From CAZRIZ01 sp050950465 (GTDB taxonomy: Bacteria; Patescibacteriota; Saccharimonadia; Saccharimonadales; Saccharimonadaceae), in NCBI GenBank assembly GCA_050950465.1, contig JBMNHQ010000002.1, forward strand, positions 186,001-250,000: a DNA stretch of 64,000 nucleotides, given 5' to 3'. Shown in pieces: positions 33,838-42,814 of the stretch (positions within the stretch are counted from its first letter, which is position 1; each line of letters starts with the position of its first letter). The translations under genes and the position numbers were made by a program. Under the pieces are notes generated by a model. That model worked only from the letters and a program-made list of their open reading frames with translations. It did no database searches and was not told the origin of the DNA.

Positions 33838-34822
33838 CGTCAAGCACCTCACTGGTTCGCTTAATAGTTTCTGTAAAAATTGTATCATAGTCATCGTAAG
33901 CCCTAAATCCGGCAGCGAAAGCATGTCCACCACCGCCAAAATAGCCCGCAATTAAATTAGCGATTGGTCGATTGGTTCGAATCTTACCAGTCACCTTTCC
34001 ATCAGGATAGGTCTTAAAAGCAATTGCTACTTCGACGTTTTCAACTGAGCGCATTTCATCAAGCACTAAAACACTGGGATTGTATAGGTCTGAGTATTCC
34101 TGGATGTCTTCAAATGGAATCAAAATCGTAGCAATCCGACCCTCATCATGATATTCAATTCGTTTGATTAAATCAGCTTTGTAATCTAGAATTTCTGGTG
34201 GTTTTTTACTTAATTCGCGACGAGCGTCTTCAATTTGGGCAATATTAGCACCTCGATCAGTTAAGTCTGCCATGATGCGGAATAAATTGGCTGTGACGGT
34301 CGGTGTTGACATGCCAAGCGTATCTCCGCTAATTGCTGCCATTAAACAGGTGGCACAGACTGGTGTGATTTCTAGGTTCAATTCCTGAATTAGATTATAG
34401 ATAATTTCTGCGGTGGCAGCAGCCTTTTTGATAACCATCAGGCTATCAAAGGGTAAGCTCGGTGGCGTGTCATCGTGATGGTCAATTGTGATACTAGGAT
34501 GATTTTGCAACCAGTGATTGATAGTATCTTTATCGAGTGCTTTACTTAATAGAACTTGACTGGCGGTGTCAACAATAATTGCTAAATCAGCTTGATGGTC
34601 AAATTCATCACTTACCCTATCCCACCCATCTAAGTAGCGAATATATTTTGGCAAATTGACCGGACAATATAAACTAGTCTTTTTATCGGCTTGATAAAGC
34701 AACTCTTCTAAAGCCAAAGCACTACCCAGTGAGTCAATATCAGGGTTTTCAGCTTGAATAATTACAATATTTTTTGCTGTCTGAATCTTTTGCCAAATTT
34801 TTTGCGCTGAATCTCTAATCAT
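33824..34822 (-). CDS. DHH/DHHA1 phosphoesterase, NrnA-like
   Basis: 332 residues. The DHH domain has IIQAENPDIDSLGSALAL near 20, DTASQ near 87 and the name-giving TIDHHDD near 115; the DHHA1 domain ends with the GGGGHAFAAGFRA substrate loop near 300. NrnA-type enzymes degrade short oligoribonucleotides (nanoRNA) or pAp and cyclic dinucleotide products. The first motif reads AENPDID rather than the usual H-NPDxD: the His of HxNPDgD is replaced by Glu. Its 5' end overlaps recR by 8 nt, its 3' end overlaps cysS, in a tight minus-strand operon. Confidence 0.87.
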   Translation of the reverse strand: MIRDSAQKIWQKIQTAKNIVIIQAENPDIDSLGSALALEELLYQADKKTSLYCPVNLPKYIRYLDGWDRVSDEFDHQADLAIIVDTASQVLLSKALDKDTINHWLQNHPSITIDHHDDTPPSLPFDSLMVIKKAAATAEIIYNLIQELNLEITPVCATCLMAAISGDTLGMSTPTVTANLFRIMADLTDRGANIAQIEDARRELSKKPPEILDYKADLIKRIEYHDEGRIATILIPFEDIQEYSDLYNPSVLVLDEMRSVENVEVAIAFKTYPDGKVTGKIRTNRPIANLIAGYFGGGGHAFAAGFRAYDDYDTIFTETIKRTSEVLDDETL

Positions 34823-35435
34823 TGATTACCTTTCTGCCCTCTAGGGCTTGCCCAAGAGTTATTTGATCGGTATATTCCAAATCGACCCCAACTGGTATGC
34901 CACGTGCTAAGCGCGAAATGGTCAGCTTGACCCCAGCTTCCTTGATTTGTTTTTCGACATATAAAGCGGTTGACTCGCCTTCAACACTGGCATTAGTGGC
35001 GATAATTAATTCTTCAACTTGGTCGTCTTTTAATCGCTGAATCAGTTCTGTAATATGTAAATCGTTTGGCCCAACGCCGTCAATTGGTGACAGTACTCCA
35101 CCCAGAACGTGATAAGTGCCATTGAATTTACCAGTCCTTTCAATCGGTACGATATCGAGTGGCTCCTCCACCAAAGCAATTAGTTTTTTATTTCGATTAG
35201 TATCGCTATAAAGTGGTGAAATTTCTTCATTTTGATCAATCAAAGCAAAGGTTACTGGGCAGGATTTCACTTCAGTTTTAATCGCACCGATGGCATCTTT
35301 TAGACTGTCGATTGTATTTTGGCTAGACTTTAATAAAAAATAAGCGTAGCGCTCAGCTGTATGGGTGCCAACGCCTGGTAGATTACCCAATTCATTTATT
35401 AAATTCGCGAGGGCGCGGGGAATAATGTTTCGCAC
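34815..35435 (-). CDS. recR: Recombination protein RecR, zinc finger degenerate
   Basis: 206 residues. RecR loads RecA with RecF/RecO. The N-terminal HhH (LPGVGTHTAERYAYFLL, about 18-34) and the Toprim domain (ALVEEPLDI, LGGVLSPIDGVGPNDL, IIATNASVEGESTALYV) with C-terminal RLARGIPVGVDLEYTDQITL are typical. The usual C4 zinc finger (CxxC...CxxC) keeps only its first cysteine: SCPVTFALIDQNEEISPLYSD. The start is GTG. It follows ybaB by 14 bp; this gene order (dnaX-ybaB-recR) is common in bacteria, although here a glycosyltransferase and dnaB intervene between dnaX and ybaB. Confidence 0.93.
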   Translation of the reverse strand: MRNIIPRALANLINELGNLPGVGTHTAERYAYFLLKSSQNTIDSLKDAIGAIKTEVKSCPVTFALIDQNEEISPLYSDTNRNKKLIALVEEPLDIVPIERTGKFNGTYHVLGGVLSPIDGVGPNDLHITELIQRLKDDQVEELIIATNASVEGESTALYVEKQIKEAGVKLTISRLARGIPVGVDLEYTDQITLGQALEGRKVIND

Positions 35436-35449
35436 AAGTCTTTAGAATC

Positions 35450-35731
35450 CTAAATTCCCAAGTTTCCAATAAAGGGCTTCATTTTTTCGGTGGCTATTTC
35501 TTGAGCTTTTTGTAAACCGTCGCGAACAGAAATTTTAATCCACTCCTCAAGCTCTTCAATGTGATCCAAATCAATTAATTCTGGGTCGATTTTGACGTTT
35601 TTTATCTTAAGTTCGCCAGTAATCTGGACTACGACCGCACCGTCGCCTGCTTCAACTTCAACAATTTCTTTAGCCAGCTCTTTTTGCGCTCGGCGCATTT
35701 CATTAATCATCTTTAATTGGTCAAAAGCCAT
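35450..35731 (-). CDS. YbaB/EbfC nucleoid-associated protein
   Basis: 93 residues, the usual short form of the family. The N-terminal helix (MAFDQLKMINEMRRAQKELAKEIVEVEAG) is followed by the beta core GDGAVVVQITGELKIKNVKIDPELI and a C-terminal helix ending EKMKPF. The family forms dimers that bind DNA. AAGGAG lies 8 nt before the ATG. Adjacent to recR, as in many bacteria. Confidence 0.88.
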   Translation of the reverse strand: MAFDQLKMINEMRRAQKELAKEIVEVEAGDGAVVVQITGELKIKNVKIDPELIDLDHIEELEEWIKISVRDGLQKAQEIATEKMKPFIGNLGI

Positions 35732-35765
35732 AATAAGTCTCCTTTATCAATATCTTTATTGTACC

Positions 35766-37280
35766 TTATTTTTGTGGTTTCTTGTAGACGTAGAAACGAT
35801 CAGCGTTTTGAGTGAAGTGAGAAGTAATAATATGATTGATGTCGTAGTCATTGAGTGGATCGCGCGCTAAACGAGTAGCGATTTGCTGATCACTGCTTTG
35901 CGAATCATATTCATTGGCGACTATAATATTTTGATTTTGAGCAGCTAGAATTTGATAGAACTCGGCTTCGTTGAAGCGATGACTAGCGATAATCTTAACG
36001 GGTTCATCTTTATGTTCTTTAAGCTGTCTCTGTAGTAAGCGCAGGTCGGTGTTAAATTGATTAGCTAAACCTGGTTGATAGTGATAAGCGTTAACATAAG
36101 CGTCTAGATTATAGAGCACTAGACTGGTCAATAAAATTACGATTGGTACCAGTCCTGCGAAGCGTGCAACTGGGTTGCGCGGAAAAATTCGATACCAGCT
36201 GATAAGAATATAATCCAGCCCCATCGCTAAAGACAGTGCACATGGCACAAACGTTAGAATGGTAGTTTGTTGTGAAAATAGATTAATGACAATAGCGGCA
36301 AATAACCACATAATAATAATTGAACTGCGTGGTTTATAACTGGTGCGAATCTCACGAAAGACTCCAATTACAATCAAAACTACGGCACTTAAATTAAACC
36401 ATGGTGTTGCAAACAGGCTGTTCTGTTGTGGACTGAAGTCTAAGAATTCTTTGAGTAAAAATTTCAGGTTCTCAAACAGGTTAAAATTAAAGCTATCGAG
36501 GTTGAAAAGGTTGGTGGCGACGTCACCGTCTTTTATTAAGCCAATGGCTAATGGCGTGACCGACACTGCTAAGCAGGTTAAGCCAACAAAATACCAAGTG
36601 TTCCCCACTAGCTTATTGAGTCGTTTAAGCGATAAGCGGACAAACGGATGTAGTAGCATTGTTAGGCTGATGATAAAAATTAAATAAACTCCCATCGGGA
36701 AGTAAAACAATAGTCCAGCAGAAACAAAAATAGTCAGAAGTAATGCGACTAGAGCAATTTGATAGTATTTTGGTCGTTTTTTAGCTTGATAAATGGCATT
36801 AGATTGTTGTGTGAGAAGAGCCAATGCGGAGGTTAGTGTAATTGATAAACCAATGGTGGCGACTTGATGGTCGCCTAGCTGGCTAAGAAAAAGCCAGCGA
36901 CTGGAAATTAAGATAATAACAGTTGCCAAGATGGCGCTACGACGATCGGTCCAAGCAGCGATTAAAATAAACAAACTGACAGCCGTGATGGCGGCAATCA
37001 GAAGCGATGGTAGTTTTATAGAAAAAATTGATAATCCAAAAATGTTAATACTAAGCTTTTGTAGTATTTTGTAGGGCAGATTAACAATATTATGAGCTTC
37101 AAACAAATTAGCAAAACCAAGTTTATGGCTGGCTACAGCCGAGTTAATTTCGGTTTGTGCTAAACCGTTCGGAGCATATAATCCCGTTATTAACAGGATA
37201 ATTATTAAAAGTAAGCTAATCGTGATAATAGCCAATGGGTAGCGTCGTTTATAAATAGAGGATTTGGTTATTTTTGACAT
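35766..37280 (-). CDS. Membrane glycosyltransferase, PMT/ArnT-like (GT-C)
   Basis: About 504 residues with roughly eleven or twelve membrane helices, beginning PLAIITISLLLIIILLITGLY. The first extracytoplasmic loop carries an acidic residue (QTEINSAV) in the place where GT-C enzymes have their catalytic Asp/Glu, and LPYKILQKLSINIFGLS with LPSLLIAAITAV resembles the PMT_2 start. The C-terminal soluble part is short. Such enzymes use polyprenyl-phosphate sugars outside the membrane. The start at 37280 lies right after the dnaB stop (TGA-T-ATG); upstream codons would overlap dnaB. Substrate unknown. Confidence 0.8.
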   Translation of the reverse strand: MSKITKSSIYKRRYPLAIITISLLLIIILLITGLYAPNGLAQTEINSAVASHKLGFANLFEAHNIVNLPYKILQKLSINIFGLSIFSIKLPSLLIAAITAVSLFILIAAWTDRRSAILATVIILISSRWLFLSQLGDHQVATIGLSITLTSALALLTQQSNAIYQAKKRPKYYQIALVALLLTIFVSAGLLFYFPMGVYLIFIISLTMLLHPFVRLSLKRLNKLVGNTWYFVGLTCLAVSVTPLAIGLIKDGDVATNLFNLDSFNFNLFENLKFLLKEFLDFSPQQNSLFATPWFNLSAVVLIVIGVFREIRTSYKPRSSIIIMWLFAAIVINLFSQQTTILTFVPCALSLAMGLDYILISWYRIFPRNPVARFAGLVPIVILLTSLVLYNLDAYVNAYHYQPGLANQFNTDLRLLQRQLKEHKDEPVKIIASHRFNEAEFYQILAAQNQNIIVANEYDSQSSDQQIATRLARDPLNDYDINHIITSHFTQNADRFYVYKKPQK

Positions 37281-37281
37281 A

Positions 37282-38628
37282 TCATTCGCGAGTGCTATCC
37301 ATCGATTCAAAGCGAAGTCGCTCTGGGTTAAAGTATAGCTCTATCTTACCGGTTGGTCCGTTGCGGTGTTTAGCTATAATTAGATCGGTAATATTTTCGC
37401 GCTCAGTTTCGGCATTGTAATAAGCTTCACGGTAAATGAACATCACAACATCAGCGTCTTGCTCAATCGAACCTGATTCACGTAAGTCAGCTAACTGTGG
37501 CACCTGTGGGCGACGCGATTCGACTGAGCGTGATAGTTGGCTCAGGGCGATAACTGGCGCATTTAATTCGCGAGCTAGTAGTTTTAGACCACGTGATATT
37601 TCACTCACCTCTTGCACACGATTGCCGTCGCGCGATTTGGTAGTTGCCTCCATCAGTTGCAAGTAATCAACAACAATTAGTCCAATTTCAGCATTACGAG
37701 CTGCCCGACGAGCTTTGGTGCGCATTTCTAGTACCGATAACCCTGGTGTGTCGTCAATCATAATTTGTGCCTCAGCCATTGTACCCATGGCCTCAGATAT
37801 CTTAGAAAAGTCATCATCGTTTAAATTGCCAGTACGAATTTTCCAAGCGTCAATACCACTAGCATCGGCTAACATGCGATCAACTAACTGCTCCTTACTC
37901 ATCTCTAAACTAAAAAATAACACGGCTTTTTTAGCGATGGTTGCTACGTTATAAGCTAGATTAGTCACTAAAGTAGTTTTACCCATGGCTGGACGTGCAG
38001 CTAGGATAACCAAATCGGATGGTTGAAAGCCGGCAGTTAGGCGATCTAAGTCTGGATAGCCGGTTGGAATACCCCGTAAGCCGCCTTTGTTTTTATGAAG
38101 CTCTTCAATGCGGTCAAAACTGTCACTTAAAATATCTTCAATTGGTATTAATTCTTTTTTAATACTTTGGGTTGATACACTAAAAAGTTTTTGTTCAGCT
38201 TTTTCGATTAGCTCATTGACTGGTGAAGTATCATTAAAGCTCATCTCACTAATTTCACTGCTGGCGGAAATTAGACGTCGTCGTGTGGCAGCTTGACTAA
38301 CTAGGTCGGCATAAGCGTCAGCATGAGCGGCAGTTGGTACGTGATTAGTTAATTCAGCTAAATAGGCGGCCCCACCAACCTTAGTTAGGTCTTTGGTTTT
38401 TTTTAATTCATCGGTTAGAGTTAGGAGATCAACTGGCGTGTGTTTTTCGTATAATCTAAGTGCAGCGGCGAAAATCAAACCGTGTCTTTCGTCATAGAAA
38501 TCACCAGGTTTTAGCTTCTCGGCGGTATCGCCCAAAACATCTTCGCTAATCAAAATCGCGCCAAGAATACTTTTTTCGGCATCGATATTTTGTGGTTGAA
38601 TTCTACCGCCAGTGTCAGATTTTGTCAT
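37282..38628 (-). CDS. dnaB: Replicative DNA helicase
   Basis: 448 residues. N-terminal primase-interaction domain (PQNIDAEKSILGAIL...), linker, and RecA-like motor: Walker A ARPAMGKTT near 210, LFFSLEMSKEQLVDRML near 235, Walker B IGLIVVDYLQLM near 308, and QLSRSVESR...LADLRESGSIEQDADVVMFIYR near 360-400. No intein. It overlaps the dnaX 3' end by 14 nt and is followed immediately by the glycosyltransferase gene. Confidence 0.95.
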   Translation of the reverse strand: MTKSDTGGRIQPQNIDAEKSILGAILISEDVLGDTAEKLKPGDFYDERHGLIFAAALRLYEKHTPVDLLTLTDELKKTKDLTKVGGAAYLAELTNHVPTAAHADAYADLVSQAATRRRLISASSEISEMSFNDTSPVNELIEKAEQKLFSVSTQSIKKELIPIEDILSDSFDRIEELHKNKGGLRGIPTGYPDLDRLTAGFQPSDLVILAARPAMGKTTLVTNLAYNVATIAKKAVLFFSLEMSKEQLVDRMLADASGIDAWKIRTGNLNDDDFSKISEAMGTMAEAQIMIDDTPGLSVLEMRTKARRAARNAEIGLIVVDYLQLMEATTKSRDGNRVQEVSEISRGLKLLARELNAPVIALSQLSRSVESRRPQVPQLADLRESGSIEQDADVVMFIYREAYYNAETERENITDLIIAKHRNGPTGKIELYFNPERLRFESMDSTRE

Positions 38629-39982
38629 CGATTACTACTTCCTCTCCTCCGCCCATGAGTTGTATTACATCTGATATTTTACCATTAATTTTCATAACTT
38701 TCTCATCAACTATGGTTTCAATTTTTAAATCAGGGCAATTGATATCAGCTAGTATGGCGTGTAGCTTTTTGAGCCGTGCTGGATTGTCGAGTGTCTTTTT
38801 CTGAAAAGTATTACGCACAACAATAGTTAATCGGTCGTTATCAATCTTATAGCTGGCGGCTTGGAGATAGCTAGCAATTGGTTTAGCTTTTTTATTTATT
38901 GTGCTTATAAATTCGTCCCAATCGAAGGCGATATTAGCCTTTGAGTTAGTGACTTTTGTTTTGACTGCCTTTTTTTTAATCTCTTTGACTTCTTCCTTTA
39001 ATTTATTGTCTTTATTAGCATCAGTTTTCTCTGGCAACATTACATTAATTGGATAGGTAGCGACAGTTAAGGCTAGCTCTGGTACCGGTGATTTAGGGAC
39101 GTCAATCAATTTAGTAATTAAGTCTATTAAACTTGGTTGTTTGGATAATTTCTCTTGGGCGTTTTTAGCAAGCTGTAGGGCAATTTCTCCTGCTGTGATG
39201 TTTTGCATTTTTAACTGCTGTAATCCAGCAGCAATTTCCTTACTATTACCGGTGATGTAAGCATTTAAGACTTGATTAAGTGTGGTCTGATCAGCCAGAC
39301 CTAGGATTTGTCGCACTGTAGTTTCATCAATAGCTTGCTTGTTTTTAGTCAAGCTTGATAATTGATCGAACAGACTAATGGCATCTCGTACGCTACCGTC
39401 AGCAAAATTAGCAATTGTTTTAATTGCAGATTTACTTATTTTAATTTTTTCATCCTTGGCGATTTTTGTCAGGTGTTCGGCAATTAGATCATCAGAAACT
39501 CTGCGGAAAACAAATTTCTGCATCCGACTGACAATGGTCGAAAGTACCTTGTGCTCTTCGGTAGTTGCTAAAATAAACACGACATGTCTAGGTGGCTCCT
39601 CGAGCAGTTTTAATAATGCATTAAAAGCCGATTTTGATAACATATGAACTTCATCAATTATGTAAACTTTTTTCTTGGCTAAACTAGGGGCAATTTGTGC
39701 TTTATCGATTAGTTCACGAATATTATCAACGCCAGTGTTAGAAGCGGCGTCAATCTCTATAACATCAATGTGCTTCTTTTCAGCACTGTATTTTTCACCG
39801 ATAATTGCAAAAGCTAAAATTCGTGCCACACTAGTTTTACCCACTCCATGTGGACCAACAAATAGATAGCCGTGCGCGATACGGTTTTGTTTTAGACTGG
39901 CCTCTAAAACGTCAGTAACTTGAGGTTGTCCAATAACTTCGGCAAAAGACACCGATCGATATTTTCGATATAGCGCAGGCAT
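38615..39982 (-). CDS. dnaX: DNA polymerase III clamp-loader subunit gamma/tau, no zinc module
   Basis: 455 residues. Walker A GPHGVGKTS near 43, DEVHMLSKSAFNALLKLLEEPP near 110, the SRMQKFVFRR sensor region, and lid and collar helices. The four-cysteine zinc module normally inserted between Walker A and DVIEIDAASN is missing: AFAIIGEKYSAEKKHIDVIEIDAASNTG joins directly. The C-terminal part (KKKAVKTKVTNSK, then a small domain) is shorter than tau. TATAAT with AGGAG close behind lies in the 20 nt before the ATG. It heads the tightly packed dnaX-dnaB operon. Confidence 0.92.
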   Translation of the reverse strand: MPALYRKYRSVSFAEVIGQPQVTDVLEASLKQNRIAHGYLFVGPHGVGKTSVARILAFAIIGEKYSAEKKHIDVIEIDAASNTGVDNIRELIDKAQIAPSLAKKKVYIIDEVHMLSKSAFNALLKLLEEPPRHVVFILATTEEHKVLSTIVSRMQKFVFRRVSDDLIAEHLTKIAKDEKIKISKSAIKTIANFADGSVRDAISLFDQLSSLTKNKQAIDETTVRQILGLADQTTLNQVLNAYITGNSKEIAAGLQQLKMQNITAGEIALQLAKNAQEKLSKQPSLIDLITKLIDVPKSPVPELALTVATYPINVMLPEKTDANKDNKLKEEVKEIKKKAVKTKVTNSKANIAFDWDEFISTINKKAKPIASYLQAASYKIDNDRLTIVVRNTFQKKTLDNPARLKKLHAILADINCPDLKIETIVDEKVMKINGKISDVIQLMGGGEEVVIDDKI

Positions 39983-40012
39983 AACTACTCCTATTATATC
40001 ATTTTAGACAGT

Positions 40013-40897
40013 TCAAAACAGGCTAAACTGGGTATTGGGTAGCTCAATCGAATCGTCCTTACTGCTATCATTAAAATAATAACCAGTGAATCTTTTCATC
40101 GGCAGGGCTAACAAATCACCAGCGCGGTCACATAAAATAATCTGCCCTATGGCGCCAACAAGTCGGCCATTGATTCTAGCCTGCTCCCCCAGATTAATTA
40201 CCTCGCGCAGACGAGATTCATCGAAGTCTGACGCAAAATAAAAATTATTGCATTCAATTAATTCAGCCTTGTTAAATTTAGTTTGCAAACTCTTCTCAAT
40301 TAAAGTTTTCTTTTCGTCTAGTAAACTTTTAGCATCGGCTAGGTCAAACGACTGACTAAGTAGTTCCATTTTTCGATTTAACTTAACGTTATCAACTAGG
40401 CCATCAATTTTACTCGCTTGTGCTTCGTAGTGTCGGGCCACATTAGCTGATGGGAAGGTGTCTAAAACATAAGCTAAGCGTGCACCCTGTTCTAGTAGGC
40501 GTGATAAATTGCGGCCAGCGTGCGAGATGCCAATTTTTATATCATCGGGCGAAAAGTAGGCTACATAAAGAATATGTGGATGGGTGTTGTATTCTTCCTG
40601 ATTAGCTGAAATAGCATCGGCGTGATAAAACGAGGGGTTGAAGCCAGTTTTAATCATACAATCTTTACATTGTTCGTATTTTGTTTCGACAGTATTGTGG
40701 CTTGGACAAGTGTGATTTTCGCCAGTATTAGGATTAAACCAGCCAATGCAGTGGCGCTCATTTGTATCAAATATAAAATTAATTGATTCGTTAAACTTTA
40801 GTTCGCGTACTTGCAAAATATCACCCTCACTGTAACGCAAGAAAGGTAAGTTATTTTTCTTACCAAAACCAATCTGAGTTAACAGTTTTTTAGACAA
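40013..40897 (-). CDS. DUF2797-type protein
   Basis: 294 residues. Cys/His pattern CIGW...TCPSH...CKDC (about 50-82) looks like a zinc-binding module, followed by ILYVAYFSPDDIKIGISHAGRNLSRLLEQGARLAYVL (about 108-144), which has the spacing of a GIY-YIG-like fold (YVAYF... KIGIS...R..EQGA) seen in DUF2797. No function is established for the family. No signal peptide. It lies between dnaX and the 40933-41448 gene on the same strand. Confidence 0.7.
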   Translation of the reverse strand: MSKKLLTQIGFGKKNNLPFLRYSEGDILQVRELKFNESINFIFDTNERHCIGWFNPNTGENHTCPSHNTVETKYEQCKDCMIKTGFNPSFYHADAISANQEEYNTHPHILYVAYFSPDDIKIGISHAGRNLSRLLEQGARLAYVLDTFPSANVARHYEAQASKIDGLVDNVKLNRKMELLSQSFDLADAKSLLDEKKTLIEKSLQTKFNKAELIECNNFYFASDFDESRLREVINLGEQARINGRLVGAIGQIILCDRAGDLLALPMKRFTGYYFNDSSKDDSIELPNTQFSLF

Positions 40898-40932
40898 ATC
40901 TAAGCTCCGTTTTTGTAATTAGTTAATGAAAG

Positions 40933-41448
40933 TTAAAGTGATGCTTCGACTGCTGCCCAAGTGGCTTCGTCGTTGTTGGCTGGTATAACAATCGTTACTT
41001 GGTCGCCAACATTGAGGCGGAAATAGGTTACGCTGGCTAGTAAAATACGATATTCTTTACCATTAGCTTCGACGTAGTAAATGCCGTCTTCATTAGTAAG
41101 TGTACCAATGATTTGTTGTCGCTCAACTGGTCCAATTTGCTTATAGACAAAACGACCATCTTCGGCAATGGTTAGTTTTAGAATATCGCCCTCAACCAAC
41201 TTGGATTTACTGGCGTAGTTAGCCGGCACTGGGTAGGTCTTGCCATCTGGTCCAATCATGGCTTCACCATCGAAGACACCTTCCATAACTTTGCCACTTA
41301 AATCTTGTGCCGCCTCTTTCACCGAAATAGTGTCACCATCGTCTCCCAAGACACTAATCAGTAACTCTTTAGCAGCGGCCAAATTAGTCTCAGCCTCGCT
41401 GATCAGGGCACGAAGTCTTTTAACTTGTTTTTCTGGTAATTCAGACAT
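40933..41448 (-). CDS. Conserved-looking hypothetical with coiled coil and beta domain
   Basis: 171 residues from the preferred start: an N-terminal helix (PEKQVKRLRALISEAETNLAAAKELLISVL), then beta-rich sequence (MIGPDGKTYPVPANYASKSKLVEGDILKLTI... FVYKQIGPVERQQIIGTL) and a final acidic part (DQVTIVIPANNDEATWAAVEASL) with a beta-barrel look. No catalytic residues are obvious. AAGGA lies about 9 nt before the ATG at 41448; the frame opens 51 nt earlier. Function unknown; RNA or protein binding would be a guess. Confidence 0.65.
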   Translation of the reverse strand: MSELPEKQVKRLRALISEAETNLAAAKELLISVLGDDGDTISVKEAAQDLSGKVMEGVFDGEAMIGPDGKTYPVPANYASKSKLVEGDILKLTIAEDGRFVYKQIGPVERQQIIGTLTNEDGIYYVEANGKEYRILLASVTYFRLNVGDQVTIVIPANNDEATWAAVEASL

Positions 41449-41649
41449 GCTCGCAGTTCCTTGTCTGTTTTTAATTTTTATTCTTTTTAATTCTAACATT
41501 GTAAATATTACGTTGTCAATCTTTGCGGGCTTTTTCAGACCAACTTTCCACAGCTTAAACAGATTTACACCGAAAAGTGTTGTAATTTTTGCTATTGATT
41601 TTTATTTTTGACGTGGTAAAATCGCGCGCATTGGTGGCCTTAAATCAAT

Positions 41650-41682
41650 CAAAAACCGTCCTATCATGAAGGGCGGTTTTTG
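41650..41682. terminator. Terminator after the Nudix gene
   Basis: CAAAAACCGTCCT / AGGGCGGTTTTTG stem (one G-T pair), 7-nt loop, T runs on both strands. Confidence 0.75.
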
Positions 41683-41687
41683 TCCGA

Positions 41688-42242
41688 TTATATTCTACTG
41701 GCTTTCTTAGCTTGAATATAAAAATCAATCAAGTCTCGATCCATTAAGTTCTCTGGCAGCTTGTCTGGGTCAAAAAAACGCAACTCTCTGGATTCGGCAC
41801 GAGTTAAATATTCTTTACCGTCAAACACTACTTCACTATGGTCGTTACTTAGCCTGCCACTGTATTTCTTGACGACATAAAGCACGCTATTGTTATAGAC
41901 TTGATCGCCATTGGGATAGGTGGCGTAGCGCGACTCCCCGGACACAACACCTATTAAATGTAAGTCTCCGGGTCTAACTTTGAGTCCGGTCTCTTCAAAT
42001 AGTTCGCGTATGGCAACCTCCTCAAAAGTTTCCCCCATTTCTTGTAGCCCGCCTGGTGGACACCACTCGTCTCGGTCGGTGCGATGTTCTAGTAGAATCT
42101 GTCCCCGATTGTTTTCTACAAAAATCGAACTGCCATTCTGAAAAATTGGCATCTGGCGGTACTCTGGCTGTAGACACTGGCGAAGCCATAAAACATAACT
42201 CAAATTAGTAGGTTTTTTAATTAGATTTCGTTTTACTCTCAT
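41688..42242 (-). CDS. Nudix hydrolase
   Basis: 184 residues. The Nudix box GGLQEMGETFEEVAIRELFEETG (about 72-94) matches Gx5Ex7REUxEExGU with all catalytic glutamates. A hydrophobic-basic N-terminal helix (RVKRNLIKKPTNLSYVLWLRQCLQPEYRQ) precedes it, and LYVVKKYSGRL and EYLTRAESRELRFFDPDKLPE follow, as in NUDIX enzymes of the MutT/ADP-ribose group. The substrate cannot be read from sequence. Another unrelated Nudix gene is at 55384. Confidence 0.88.
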   Translation of the reverse strand: MRVKRNLIKKPTNLSYVLWLRQCLQPEYRQMPIFQNGSSIFVENNRGQILLEHRTDRDEWCPPGGLQEMGETFEEVAIRELFEETGLKVRPGDLHLIGVVSGESRYATYPNGDQVYNNSVLYVVKKYSGRLSNDHSEVVFDGKEYLTRAESRELRFFDPDKLPENLMDRDLIDFYIQAKKASRI

Positions 42243-42292
42243 TCTTTTACTGATTGTAGCGTTCTTACCGTTAAATTACTAGTTTACTACAC

Positions 42293-42317
42293 CAAAAACC
42301 GCCCTCTCTCAGGGCGG
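42293..42317 (-). terminator. Terminator of the rplJ-rplL operon
   Basis: Minus strand CCGCCCT / AGGGCGG stem, 5-nt loop, followed by TTTTTGG. Confidence 0.75.
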
Positions 42318-42354
42318 CTTTGGCTTAACGGTTTCAGGTTCGTTTTTAAATCAA

Positions 42355-42753
42355 TTAGTCAATGCTGACAACAGCGCCAGCGGCTTCAAGAGTCTTCTTA
42401 GCTTCTTCAGCTTCGTCTTTTGAAACCTTTTCTTTAATAGCGCTTGGAGCGCCGTCGACTAGGGCTTTGGATTCGCCTAGGCCTAGGCCAGTAACTTCTT
42501 TAACTGCCTTGATAACAGCGACTTTTTGTGGGCCAGCCTCTTTCAGTGTAACGGTAAATTCCGTTTTCTCTTCAGCGGCAGCGGCGCCACCTTCAGCTGG
42601 AGCAGCGGCCACGACGGCAGCTGGAGCAGCAGCTGAGACGCCCCACTCTTCTTCCAGGTGTTTAACGATTTGGGAAAGTTCCAAAGCGCTTAATTTGTTT
42701 AGCTCGTCAACAATTTTCTGTTGAGCGGCCGATAGCTTAATTTCTTCAGCCAT
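42355..42753 (-). CDS. rplL: 50S ribosomal protein L7/L12
   Basis: 132 residues. The N-terminal dimerisation domain (LSALELSQIVKHLEEEWGV), an Ala-rich hinge (AAAPAAVVAAAPAEGGAAAAEE) and the C-terminal factor-binding domain (KTEFTVTLKEAGPQKVAVIKAVKEVTGLGLGESKALVDGAP) are all present. It recruits translation factors to the ribosome stalk. Second gene after rplJ, 61 bp downstream. Confidence 0.97.
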   Translation of the reverse strand: MAEEIKLSAAQQKIVDELNKLSALELSQIVKHLEEEWGVSAAAPAAVVAAAPAEGGAAAAEEKTEFTVTLKEAGPQKVAVIKAVKEVTGLGLGESKALVDGAPSAIKEKVSKDEAEEAKKTLEAAGAVVSID

Positions 42754-42814
42754 AATATCCTCTTTTCTTAAATCTTTAGTACTTTAGTAGTTAAATTTGG
42801 TAATACAAATTAGA

